From the NCBI RefSeq assembly GCF_015209595.1, contig NZ_JADEYS010000011.1:81048-145047 (forward strand): a stretch of 64,000 bases of DNA, written 5' to 3'. Below the pieces are notes generated by a model. The model made no database searches and was not told where the DNA came from. It saw nothing but the letters and a program-made list of their open reading frames with translations. Shown piece by piece: positions 1-6,249 of this stretch; the stretch's first letter is position 1, and every line of letters begins with the position of its first letter. Source of the stretch: Pontibacterium sinense (GTDB lineage Bacteria > Pseudomonadota > Gammaproteobacteria > Pseudomonadales > Balneatricaceae). The position numbers were made by a program, and so were the translations under genes.

Positions 1-670
1 GTTTCAGATAGGCCCAGGAACGCTGGCTATGGGGTGTGGCAACAGAACCGCGCTCGCTCAAGAGCCACTCACTGATCTGCGTTTTGCTGAGTGAGGTTTG
101 GTCGGCAAAGTCCTGCTGTAACGCCTCCTCCAATAGCTGACGGGAGAGGGATGCGGAGCACGGGCAGGTGCTGGAATAGGGCACACTCAGCTTCAGATCG
201 ATCTCCACCTCGCCACCGTGTAACTCCGCATCGATCTCGACCGGATAGGCCTTCCAGCCCGAATTCTCACTTTTCAGCGCAGGCCGGTTGAGCAACAGAT
301 CGAAACTCAGGTGCAGACGCACTGCATCACTGATTCCGTTCTGGCTCTCACACTGGTCAAGCATCAGCTCACTCAGCAATTTGGGTGTCAGCGGCTGCTC
401 AGCACATCGCGCCTGCAACAGCAGATAGAGCCGGGACATATGGATGCCCTTGGTGGCCGGATCGGTGATATTTACAAAAGTCTGCACGCTGGTATCACAG
501 TGCACCCGGCCCTGATCCCGATCGTTCAACGTTATAGGTAACGCAATGCCCGCCATCCCCACCCAGTCCAACGAAGATTGCACGGCAGCCGCGCTGGAAC
601 GGGCAACATCCGGCAGCGTACGAACCGATTGAGCGTCCTGCTCTGCGTTGGGATTGACCATCTTATTCAT
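1..670 (-). CDS. folE2: GTP cyclohydrolase IB (FolE2), 3' end outside window
   Basis: FolE2 makes 7,8-dihydroneopterin triphosphate from GTP, the first step of folate and queuosine precursor synthesis. It is the alternative enzyme that can work with metals other than zinc. About 223 codons are visible of roughly 300; the C-terminus runs off the window start. The reading begins MNKMVNPNAEQDAQSVR and contains the family active-site segment SSTCPCSASLS, which holds the conserved Cys. The ATG at 668-670 overlaps the end of hisI (stop 663-665) by 8 bases, and a GGAGGGG Shine-Dalgarno lies about 8 bases upstream. Both features indicate translational coupling. The pair lies downstream of a Zur box, so it is probably induced by zinc starvation, when zinc-dependent FolE fails. 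The family call is firm; the regulation is inferred. Confidence 0.93.
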   Translation of the reverse strand, partial: MNKMVNPNAEQDAQSVRTLPDVARSSAAAVQSSLDWVGMAGIALPITLNDRDQGRVHCDTSVQTFVNITDPATKGIHMSRLYLLLQARCAEQPLTPKLLSELMLDQCESQNGISDAVRLHLSFDLLLNRPALKSENSGWKAYPVEIDAELHGGEVEIDLKLSVPYSSTCPCSASLSRQLLEEALQQDFADQTSLSKTQISEWLLSERGSVATPHSQRSWAYLK

Positions 671-1154
671 CGCCAGACTCCCCTCCAGATTCAACGCTAG
701 GCATGGTCTGGTTTACACGCACCACCTGTTCGCCGGGGCTGAATGAGAAATAGAAACAGTTGTCACGCCCGGTATGGCAAGCACCGGCCTTCTGATCGGC
801 CAGACAGAGCAAGGTATCTCCGTCACAATCGGCCCGCAGTTCGATCAGCCGTTGCAGATGGCCGCTGCTCTCCCCTTTTTTCCACAGTTGATCGCGGGAG
901 CGAGACCAGTAGGTCACCCACCCCGTCCTCAGGCTCAGGTCCAACGACTCCCGGTTCATCCAGGCCATCATCAATACCTCGCCACTGTCGTGCTGTTGAG
1001 TGATCACCGGAATCAGGCCATCGGCGGTCCAGGCGAGCTGGTCTAAAAATTCATCTTGTGGAAATTCAGTGCCCTGCGGGCTCGGTTCGATCTTTTGGAA
1101 GAAAGCACGTGTCATCGGGGTAATCGTTATTCGTTGGCTATGGTTGGATGGCAC
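663..1154 (-). CDS. hisI: Phosphoribosyl-AMP cyclohydrolase (HisI-type)
   Basis: The enzyme hydrolyses phosphoribosyl-AMP in histidine synthesis. The metal-binding core is intact: DCDGD supplies the Asp/Cys ligands and CHTGRDNCF the two further Cys. No HisE domain is fused. The longest frame starts at a GTG (1152-1154); an ATG 13 codons in (1113-1115) is an alternative, giving 150 residues, but has no clear ribosome site. A GAGGG about 11 bases upstream favours the GTG. The gene is not beside other his genes. It sits between folE2 and a Zur box, which points to an accessory copy kept for zinc limitation, as in other predicted Zur regulons. Its Cys ligands are retained, so it is not obviously zinc-free. 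Whether a second hisI exists elsewhere cannot be seen here. Confidence 0.92.
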   Translation of the reverse strand: MPSNHSQRITITPMTRAFFQKIEPSPQGTEFPQDEFLDQLAWTADGLIPVITQQHDSGEVLMMAWMNRESLDLSLRTGWVTYWSRSRDQLWKKGESSGHLQRLIELRADCDGDTLLCLADQKAGACHTGRDNCFYFSFSPGEQVVRVNQTMPSVESGGESGDE

Positions 1155-1212
1155 AACCCTCTGCCCTCACGATTGCTCAGAACACAGTGGGCTGTACCAC
1201 TTATCTTATAAT

Positions 1213-1227
1213 TGTTATAACATAACA
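1213..1227. promoter_or_regulatory. Zur box between divergent zinc-starvation genes
   Basis: The site TGTTATAACATAACA differs at one position from the enterobacterial Zur core TGTTATANTATAACA. It lies between the leftward hisI-folE2 operon and the rightward DUF1826 gene, so one site could repress both. The genes on both sides belong to families that recur in Zur regulons, which supports the assignment. No promoter elements were mapped with confidence. Confidence 0.75.
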
Positions 1228-1283
1228 TAACAAAAGACAGTTAACCCTTTGCCAACAATCCCCGACATCGACAAACCATAATA

Positions 1284-1940
1284 ATGAATACAGCAACACA
1301 CGCGGCCTTAACTCAGCAGCCCAGTCAGCAACTCAAGCGCATTGCACGTATCAGTGATCAAGCCGAAGTTCTGGGCGAGATCTATCAACCCGACGTTAAT
1401 CTGGCCGTCTGGCAGCGCGATCTGGGAGCGGAGATAGAACACTACATGGCCCAACTCGCCGACTCTAACCGGCAGGTCAATCTGCGCTGCCTAATCGGCA
1501 CCGGCGATGAGATGCATGAAGAAACCAGCACGCAGCTCAACCGGGTTCTACCTGACTTCATCGGTAAGGATGCCCTGACCAACAATATCTGCGAACTGGT
1601 GGAGATGTACCAGTGCCTGTTTGAACCACAGCAGATCGGCATCCGTCTGGCTACACTCAATCGCGCCATGTGTCCGAAGTTCCATGTGGACTACCTACCC
1701 GCTCGTATGGTGACGACCTACAGTGGCGCAGGCACCCACTGGTTGCCGAACCCGGAAGATGGCAGTCCTCGAATTCCGGAAATAGAACCGGAGCATTTCG
1801 AACAGATCAGTGCTGGAGATGTGGCCTTGCTGAAAGGGGATGGTTGGTTCGAGAATGAAGGTTTTGGAGTGGTACACCGGTCACCGCCGGTAGCCGAGGG
1901 CGAAACGCGGATGTTTCTATCGTTGGATTTTGCGGACTGA
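1284..1940 (+). CDS. DUF1826 family protein, probable zinc-starvation gene
   Basis: This 218-residue soluble protein matches the DUF1826 family as I recognise it. Its function is not known. No signal peptide or membrane segment is visible. The central part has FHVDYLPARMVTTYSG and the end has GVVHRSP followed by RMFLSLDF. The His-x-Asp, distant His and following Arg have the order of an iron/2-oxoglutarate oxygenase facial triad; this is inference from motif spacing only. The ATG at 1284 is preceded by a weak ribosome site. It starts 57 bp from the Zur box shared with hisI-folE2 and should be derepressed with them. A role in coping with zinc shortage, perhaps with a COG0523 metallochaperone, is a guess from context. 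Confidence 0.8.
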   Translation: MNTATHAALTQQPSQQLKRIARISDQAEVLGEIYQPDVNLAVWQRDLGAEIEHYMAQLADSNRQVNLRCLIGTGDEMHEETSTQLNRVLPDFIGKDALTNNICELVEMYQCLFEPQQIGIRLATLNRAMCPKFHVDYLPARMVTTYSGAGTHWLPNPEDGSPRIPEIEPEHFEQISAGDVALLKGDGWFENEGFGVVHRSPPVAEGETRMFLSLDFAD

Positions 1941-2413
1941 GGTTCCAAGGAGTAAGTCCTTATCGGCCGCTTTCGATCCAAAGAAGTCTCTCAGACTAGT
2001 CCTGCATAGGCTGAACTTCCCCCAGATTAACGGATACCTTTAATCGGCGAACACTATATCGCCAAAATAGCTTGCAACTGGCAAGAAAACCTAAGCCGTA
2101 CGAGACGATACAAATTAAAAATTTAACCGCTGTGCGCCTGACCAAATAGAGCGTATAGTGACGTAGTTAGTCTTTCCCTGTATCGAGCCTACTGGCCAAC
2201 ACGCCTCTATCCTCCTTATAGCGACTCTAAATTTGCATGTAAGCAAATAGAGTCGATTCATAGTACCTACCGTTTGTGCTTCTCAAGCTTAATGAGAATA
2301 GCCAGTCTTTTAACGTATCTCTGTGCTTTTGAGCAGCGAGATGCTGCGCGTGATATTTTTTTAGCGTGATGTAGGTGCGTTCTTGATTTGTACTTATTCC
2401 TTTTAGGAGCTCC
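1941..2413. other. Gene-free stretch between Zur locus and phospholipid-type genes
   Basis: I see no supported gene in these 473 bases. A 66-codon leftward frame at 2227-2427 overlaps the start of the next gene and has no ribosome site. A short AAGGA/TCCTT inverted repeat just after 1947 is too weak to call a terminator. Base composition becomes more AT-rich here, marking the edge of the accessory zone. Confidence 0.5.
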
Positions 2414-3067
2414 ATGACTACCGGCATTGAAGAAACTCAAAAGTTACAACCTACCATTATTTCCTATGTGAAAGACCTCCCTAATGTGTGTTCACTTGCC
2501 GGCTTAGCTTGCACAATATTGGCGATCTATTTCAGTATTATTGGCGTTTACTACGCAGCAATGATTGGCATGATCTGGGCAGTTGCCTTTGACTGGGCCG
2601 ATGGTCTGGTTGCGCGAAGAATGAAGGGGCGTACAGGCAGTGACCGAATTTTTGGTGGTCAACTCGATCTGCTCATAGACATTGTTAGCTATGGTGTCGC
2701 CCCGGCGATCCTTTTGCTTAGTTATGGAGCGTTCGACCCTATATTTTTGCCAGCCGCTTTCATTGTACTCGCTGCCAGTGCGATACGCTTAAGTTACTTC
2801 AGTACCTTCGGCTTGTCTGACGAATCCAAATACACCGGGTTGGCGCTGGACAACAACAACATCCTATTGGTTTCTATATTTCTTTTAGAAAGTGTTCTTC
2901 CTAGTGAAATATTCACAGTGATCCTCTATGTCAGTGCTCTAGGGCTGGCCGCTCTCAATGTGTCTCAGATTAAAACGCCCAAATTTTCTGGCAATCCGCG
3001 AAATGTTTTTTTGCTTGCGTTTTATACGCTTGGAATTACGGGAATTTATGCTTGGAAGCTTTTATAG
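2414..3067 (+). CDS. CDP-alcohol phosphatidyltransferase family membrane enzyme
   Basis: Enzymes of this family move a phospho-alcohol between CMP and an acceptor in the inner membrane. The signature is clear: D60-x2-D63-G-x2-A67-R68, then G81-x3-D85-x3-D89, holding the metal and CDP. The spacer between AR and G is 12 residues, longer than the usual 7-8. About six hydrophobic segments are visible and the length (217 residues) is typical. The sequence LDLLIDIVSYGVAPAI resembles phosphatidylserine synthases. An AGGAG lies 6 bases before the ATG. The next gene, 72 bp downstream on the same strand, encodes a cytidylyltransferase that could make the CDP-alcohol substrate. The product is unknown. 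AT-rich codon use differs from the core genes. Confidence 0.88.
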   Translation: MTTGIEETQKLQPTIISYVKDLPNVCSLAGLACTILAIYFSIIGVYYAAMIGMIWAVAFDWADGLVARRMKGRTGSDRIFGGQLDLLIDIVSYGVAPAILLLSYGAFDPIFLPAAFIVLAASAIRLSYFSTFGLSDESKYTGLALDNNNILLVSIFLLESVLPSEIFTVILYVSALGLAALNVSQIKTPKFSGNPRNVFLLAFYTLGITGIYAWKLL

Positions 3068-3139
3068 TCAGTATTAGCACTGGTAAAACTGCCTGTAAAA
3101 AACGGTACTGATAATTATTTTTGAGGAATTAAATAGCAT

Positions 3140-3583
3140 ATGATTGTATATACCGTAGGTACTTTTGATTTGTTGCATGTGGGACATCTTGCTTTACTGG
3201 AGTACTGTAAATCATTGGGTGGTGTTTTAGCCGTTGGCGTTGCTTCAGATCGTGTTGTGAATTCTTACAAGCCCAATGTGCCTGTTATTCCTCTTGATCA
3301 ACGCATGGAAATGCTGAGAGCTTTGCGTTGTGTTGATATTGTGCGCCCCTACGATGAACTTGAATATGTGTCTGGTTGCAAAGAACTGAATGCTGATATT
3401 TTCGTGATTGGCGAAGATTGGGGGAATAAGCCCCACAATATCGCGGTGGAGTCTTATCTTAAATCGGCAGGAAAGCAGATCAAGCAAGTACTTTATAACC
3501 CCCGTACTTCATCAACCTCGATAAAACAAAATGTCATTGCTCAATCTTATAATGTAAGCAATTTAAAGACTACTGTAGCGTAG
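3140..3583 (+). CDS. Glycerol-3-phosphate/choline-phosphate type cytidylyltransferase
   Basis: Nucleotidyltransferases of this kind (TagD-like) join CTP and a phospho-alcohol to give CDP-glycerol, CDP-ethanolamine or similar. The 147-residue protein begins with the fold core GTFDLLHVGH, whose H13-V-G-H16 is the HxGH signature, and carries RTSSTS at 122-127, matching the second nucleotide motif (RTEGIST). A GAGGAAT ribosome site precedes the ATG. It is a single-domain soluble enzyme of normal length. It probably forms an operon with the upstream CDP-alcohol phosphatidyltransferase: this one activates the alcohol and the membrane enzyme transfers it. Which alcohol is used cannot be read from the sequence. 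Confidence 0.88.
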   Translation: MIVYTVGTFDLLHVGHLALLEYCKSLGGVLAVGVASDRVVNSYKPNVPVIPLDQRMEMLRALRCVDIVRPYDELEYVSGCKELNADIFVIGEDWGNKPHNIAVESYLKSAGKQIKQVLYNPRTSSTSIKQNVIAQSYNVSNLKTTVA

Positions 3584-3591
3584 TGGCTTAA

Positions 3592-3795
3592 TTAACAGGA
3601 ATAAGTTTGACTACTACGGAGTCCTCTGGACATCTCCTTCCGTTCGGCCAAGGTAAGAGATAATCTTGATCGTTTCCTTTATCGAGGTCGAATTCCTCCA
3701 CTGGGAGCCTCCAGCAAACGCAACAGTCGGGGGGCTGCTTGACCTTCCCTAGAGGTGAGGCTCTCCGTAACCATATGCAACTCCAAATGCGACAT
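3592..3795 (-). pseudogene. Relic of IS30-family transposase N-terminus
   Basis: Read leftward from 3795, one frame gives LTSREGQAAPRLLRLLE, then GGIRPR, an in-frame TAA at 3679-3681, then RKRSRLSLTLAERKEMSRGL and a stop at 3592-3594. The segments GGIRP and LTLAERKEMSRGL match the N-terminal region of IS30-family transposases, which read LxLAEREEISRGL. The DDE catalytic part is missing. This is a decayed fragment of about 67 codons, not an active element. No terminal repeats were found. Confidence 0.72.
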
Positions 3796-4238
3796 CGGGA
3801 AGAATGGGGATGTTTTTTATGCCCTAAACAAAGATCGAAAATAGTACGAAGATCATAATAGGTTCACCCATTATCACCCCTACTTTAGCAGAATATTACG
3901 CTATTTTAGAGGATGTCCGCTCCGTGCCGTTAAGCGACCACCCAGGTCGTTACAACCTGCTAACTGCTGGTCACTGGGTAAAGAAGTCGGTTTACGACCC
4001 AAAGCGGTCATCAATAGTAAGAGAAAGCTGCTCAAAATAGTCAGAAATATGACCACTAGACCTCATCATAGTTACGTGATCCCCCGTTCGCCGGAGGAAA
4101 AACGGTCACAGTAATTATTGGTATGGCATTGGACTATAGTGTGACCATCCGGTGAATACGCCCCACAAACAGTGTTGGAGTGCGCCTTTGGCTCAGATGG
4201 ATAGGCCAGCTATAACAGGGAGGTAGATGGAGAAAACG
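3796..4238. other. Gene-free stretch with short repeat and decayed tRNA-like 5' half
   Basis: No gene is supported. The stretch holds one copy (3924-3938) of a 15-mer, GTGCCGTTAAGCGAC, which recurs at 5555-5569. From about 4183 the plus strand reads GCGCCTTTGGCTCAGATGG and onward like the acceptor and D-arm of a tRNA-Arg (GCGCCCTTAGCTCAGTTGG), but no anticodon arm follows. It looks like debris between mobile-element relics. Confidence 0.45.
3924..3938 (+). repeat. 15-bp direct repeat, copy 1
   Basis: GTGCCGTTAAGCGAC occurs here and again at 5555-5569, in the same orientation and within two otherwise gene-free stretches flanking the cold-shock gene and the hypothetical gene. The flanks diverge after the repeat. 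It may mark ends of a degraded mobile segment. Confidence 0.55.
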
Positions 4239-4273
4239 TGGTGCACCCGGAGGGATTCGAACCCCGAGCAACA
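4239..4273 (-). pseudogene. 3' fragment of a tRNA gene (tRNA-Arg-like), possible att relic
   Basis: The leftward strand reads GGGGTTCGAATCCC, then TCCGGGTGCACCA: a T-arm, the acceptor 3' strand and an encoded CCA end. No D-arm or anticodon arm follows on this strand, so only the 3' third of a tRNA remains. Its sequence resembles the 3' end of tRNA-Arg. Integrases commonly recombine into tRNA 3' ends and leave such fragments, and an integrase relic lies at 5651-5794. That link is inference. Confidence 0.55.
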
Positions 4274-4473
4274 GGATAGAAATAGTTTGCCCCAGACTAA
4301 TTTTCTGTATGTTATTTGACCGGCCTGATGCTTTATTACCTATTTATGCACGTCATTTCGACGTTTTTCTCAATTCCTCGTCCTGTTTTCATAAGTACAA
4401 CGTAAAAATTCCTGCATTTTTTTGCCTGCTTCAGGCGGTTCACTCATTTCCAAAAAAAAATAGGATACAAATT
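4274..4473 (+). promoter_or_regulatory. Long leader upstream of cold-shock gene
   Basis: About 200 bases before the csp ATG carry no gene. CspA-type mRNAs usually have long 5' leaders that fold differently with temperature. A rightward frame from 4309 in phase with csp has no ribosome site, so I treat it as leader. No transcription start is assigned. Confidence 0.35.
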
Positions 4474-4683
4474 ATGTCTAATAGGACGACTGGCACAGTT
4501 AAATGGTTTAATGATGAGAAAGGCTTTGGCTTTATCGAACAACAATCCGGACCCGATGTTTTTGCCCACTTCAGCGCAAATGCTGGCGACGGCTTCAAAA
4601 GCCTTCAGGAAGGCCAGCAGGTTGAATTCTCTGTGACTCAAGGTCAAAAAGGCCCACAAGCAGAGAACATCCGTCCTCTGTAA
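4474..4683 (+). CDS. Cold-shock domain protein (CspA family)
   Basis: This 69-residue protein is a single cold-shock domain that binds single-stranded RNA or DNA and can act as an RNA chaperone. The RNP1 motif KGFGFI and an RNP2-like VFAHF are both present, and the start [13 protein letters not shown] is typical. I chose the ATG at 4474 because TAGGAT lies about 8 bases upstream and the length then matches the family (65-70). The gene is alone on its strand. A 12-bp inverted repeat begins at its stop codon. It sits among transposon relics but shows no damage. Confidence 0.93.
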   Translation: MSNRTTGTVKWFNDEKGFGFIEQQSGPDVFAHFSANAGDGFKSLQEGQQVEFSVTQGQKGPQAENIRPL

Positions 4684-4714
4684 GTTTTAAATTGGTTTAA
4701 TTCAATTTAAAACT
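4683..4714. terminator. AT-rich hairpin after csp gene
   Basis: AGTTTTAAATTG and CAATTTAAAACT form a perfect 12-bp stem with an 8-base loop, beginning at the last base of the csp stop codon. No T-run follows directly, so it could be a weak terminator or an mRNA-stabilising hairpin. Confidence 0.5.
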
Positions 4715-4882
4715 GCTGGGAGCATGGTTTTATTTTGTTCCCTCAAACAATCACTGTTCCCCACCCTACATTAAAGCTTCACTATTTCCAGATCAGACAA
4801 CGGTTGTGGTGTGTAGCCACGAGCATTAATGAAACGTTCAAAAAAGGACGCGAAAAACCGTCAGCGCGGTTCAGTATGGACA

Positions 4883-5353
4883 TTATTCGTTTTTTTCGAT
4901 GTCCTTCTTGATTGTATCCAATCTTTCTTTTTGCTCCTCGCTATTTTGCATCTGCGTCGAACCAGTTTTGTGAGGAGCGGTAAAACGCTCAGTGTTATCT
5001 AGCGCCTCGGATAGTTCTTCCAACCTTTCGCTGATTGAACGAAAGAGCATTAAGTCCAGCTGATCCACATCTTTAAGCGCCTGAGTTGACTGCCAGAGCA
5101 GGAGCGGAAGTGATTCCAGGATAGTGTGTTCTATGGATTGCATCTCTAATTTGGACTGTAGTTTCTTGCGATCCTCTAGCCATAACACAAGCTCTTTTAC
5201 CTCCTCAATGAATAGTTCTGCCGCTACATGGGGAGGGACTCGGTCAACTCCGGCATTGAATGAGGCCACATTGATTTGGGTTTCCTTACCCGAATCTTTA
5301 TCTTTGATAATACGAATGCAATCAATCGTTTCGCCTTTGGTAATGAATTCCAT
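4883..5353 (-). CDS. Hypothetical protein, helical and charged
   Basis: I do not recognise this 156-residue protein. It is soluble, rich in Glu, Lys, Leu and Gln, and predicted mostly helical. The second half looks coiled-coil prone and ends in a charged tail (KERLDTIKKDIEKNE). The N-terminus, METITKGE-like with IRIIKDKDSGKETQINVASFN, may form a small beta unit. The ATG at 5351-5353 is preferred because GAGAAGG stands 5 bases upstream; a longer frame with a TTG start at 5389 is possible. It lies between a cold-shock gene and integrase/transposase relics, so it may be a passenger gene of a lost mobile element. Confidence 0.6.
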   Translation of the reverse strand: MEFITKGETIDCIRIIKDKDSGKETQINVASFNAGVDRVPPHVAAELFIEEVKELVLWLEDRKKLQSKLEMQSIEHTILESLPLLLWQSTQALKDVDQLDLMLFRSISERLEELSEALDNTERFTAPHKTGSTQMQNSEEQKERLDTIKKDIEKNE

Positions 5354-5554
5354 AAGCACCTTCTCACTCTGTGTCAGCTTCAGAGACAACCTAAAATTTA
5401 GACTTAGAGAAGAATAATTGCCAACATATAGTCTTGGGCCAATATCTGATTGGTCACGTATGTTATTCCTTGCAGACCTAATGTGGGGGTTAGCTGCGAG
5501 TTAAGGAGGATCACCAGCAAAAATAAAAACCAGATTGTTGGGAAAGTCTGGTTT

Positions 5555-5569
5555 GTGCCGTTAAGCGAC
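5555..5569 (+). repeat. 15-bp direct repeat, copy 2
   Basis: Second copy of GTGCCGTTAAGCGAC (first at 3924-3938). It lies in the gene-free stretch 5354-5650, about 80 bases before the integrase relic. Confidence 0.55.
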
Positions 5570-5650
5570 AGCCTTAGTCTCTACCGCATTAGCGTCATAC
5601 TTCAGTCTGCTCTGCCATTTCCCAAAAGCGTCTTCTACGTCAGTTCCCAG

Positions 5651-5794
5651 CTAACTGACGGTGCTTTCCAGATTACTGTGCCCCAGGAACTGCTGCTGCA
5701 CGGCCCTGAGGTCCTTAGTTCGTTTATAGATCAGCACTGGTTTGGCTCGCCTCATCGAGTGAGTTCCGTAGACGGAAACTTCAAGACCGATCCA
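5651..5794 (-). pseudogene. Relic of tyrosine-recombinase (phage-type integrase) C-terminal part
   Basis: Leftward translation from 5794 gives [19 protein letters not shown], then KDLRAVQQQFLGHSNLESTV and a TAG stop. This matches the catalytic domain of tyrosine integrases: the HSMRR segment is the H-x-x-R box and LGHSNLEST the next conserved box. The sequence stops before the catalytic Tyr and starts abruptly at a junction with an IS5 fragment at 5796. It is a dead remnant of about 47 codons. Confidence 0.8.
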
Positions 5795-5795
5795 T

Positions 5796-5972
5796 TCTGA
5801 ATATTTAAAGGCGAGTATTCGTGCCAAAGTGGAACATCTATTCCGTATCATCAAGTGCCAGTTCGGCTTTACCAAGGCTCGCTTCAGGAGAATGCGGAAG
5901 AACGACAATAAACTCGCCATGCTTTTTGCGTTGGCAAATGTCGTTCGGGTGATTCAAATGCTGAGGACCTAA
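5796..5972 (+). pseudogene. Relic of IS5-family transposase C-terminus
   Basis: The plus strand reads [19 protein letters not shown], then [24 protein letters not shown] and a TAA at 5970-5972. The RAKVEHxFRxIKxQFG block is the C-terminal signature of IS5-family transposases, including the catalytic Glu. Everything upstream is missing and replaced by the integrase relic on the other strand. The natural stop is kept, so this is the 3' end of a former insertion sequence. Confidence 0.82.
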
Positions 5973-6144
5973 GATCAGTGCGTCCGTGGGCTGGGAAACA
6001 GATCCGCAGATAATAGAATGCGAATGAAAAGCAGCGAGTTCAACTGAAATCCCGAGAAAAGGCTTGTTGTTGTAATAAGAGACTTAAACAAAGTACTGCC
6101 AGGGATAAGCCTACGCTACGTTTCGGTTTGCTCCAGAGCGCAAC

Positions 6145-6153
6145 GTTATACGC
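6145..6153 (-). repeat. 9-bp inverted repeat, left copy
   Basis: GTTATACGC here is the reverse complement of GCGTATAAC at 8270-8278. The two copies bracket the serine hydrolase gene with its promoter region, 2.1 kb apart. They could be ends of a gene cassette or chance. See the attC-like site at 8272-8333. Confidence 0.35.
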
Positions 6154-6249
6154 TTTTCGTAGCTCCTTTACCGCCAATAGCCTTTTCAGCTCGTCGGTCT
6201 CAGCTTAGGTTGCACGTCCATACGAACCCCCTTCGTCTGCGGGCCAGTA

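Noticed and set aside
2227..2427. 66-codon leftward open frame
   Set aside because: It overlaps the start of the CDP-alcohol transferase gene, has no ribosome site and no recognisable protein features.
3735..3775. TTGACCTTCCC followed by GGTGAGGCT looked like a MerR/CueR-type metal promoter
   Set aside because: It lies inside the reverse-strand IS30 transposase relic, the dyad is poor, and no metal gene follows.
4309..4473. N-terminal extension of the cold-shock protein
   Set aside because: The 69-residue form has a ribosome site and matches family length; the upstream part looks like an mRNA leader.
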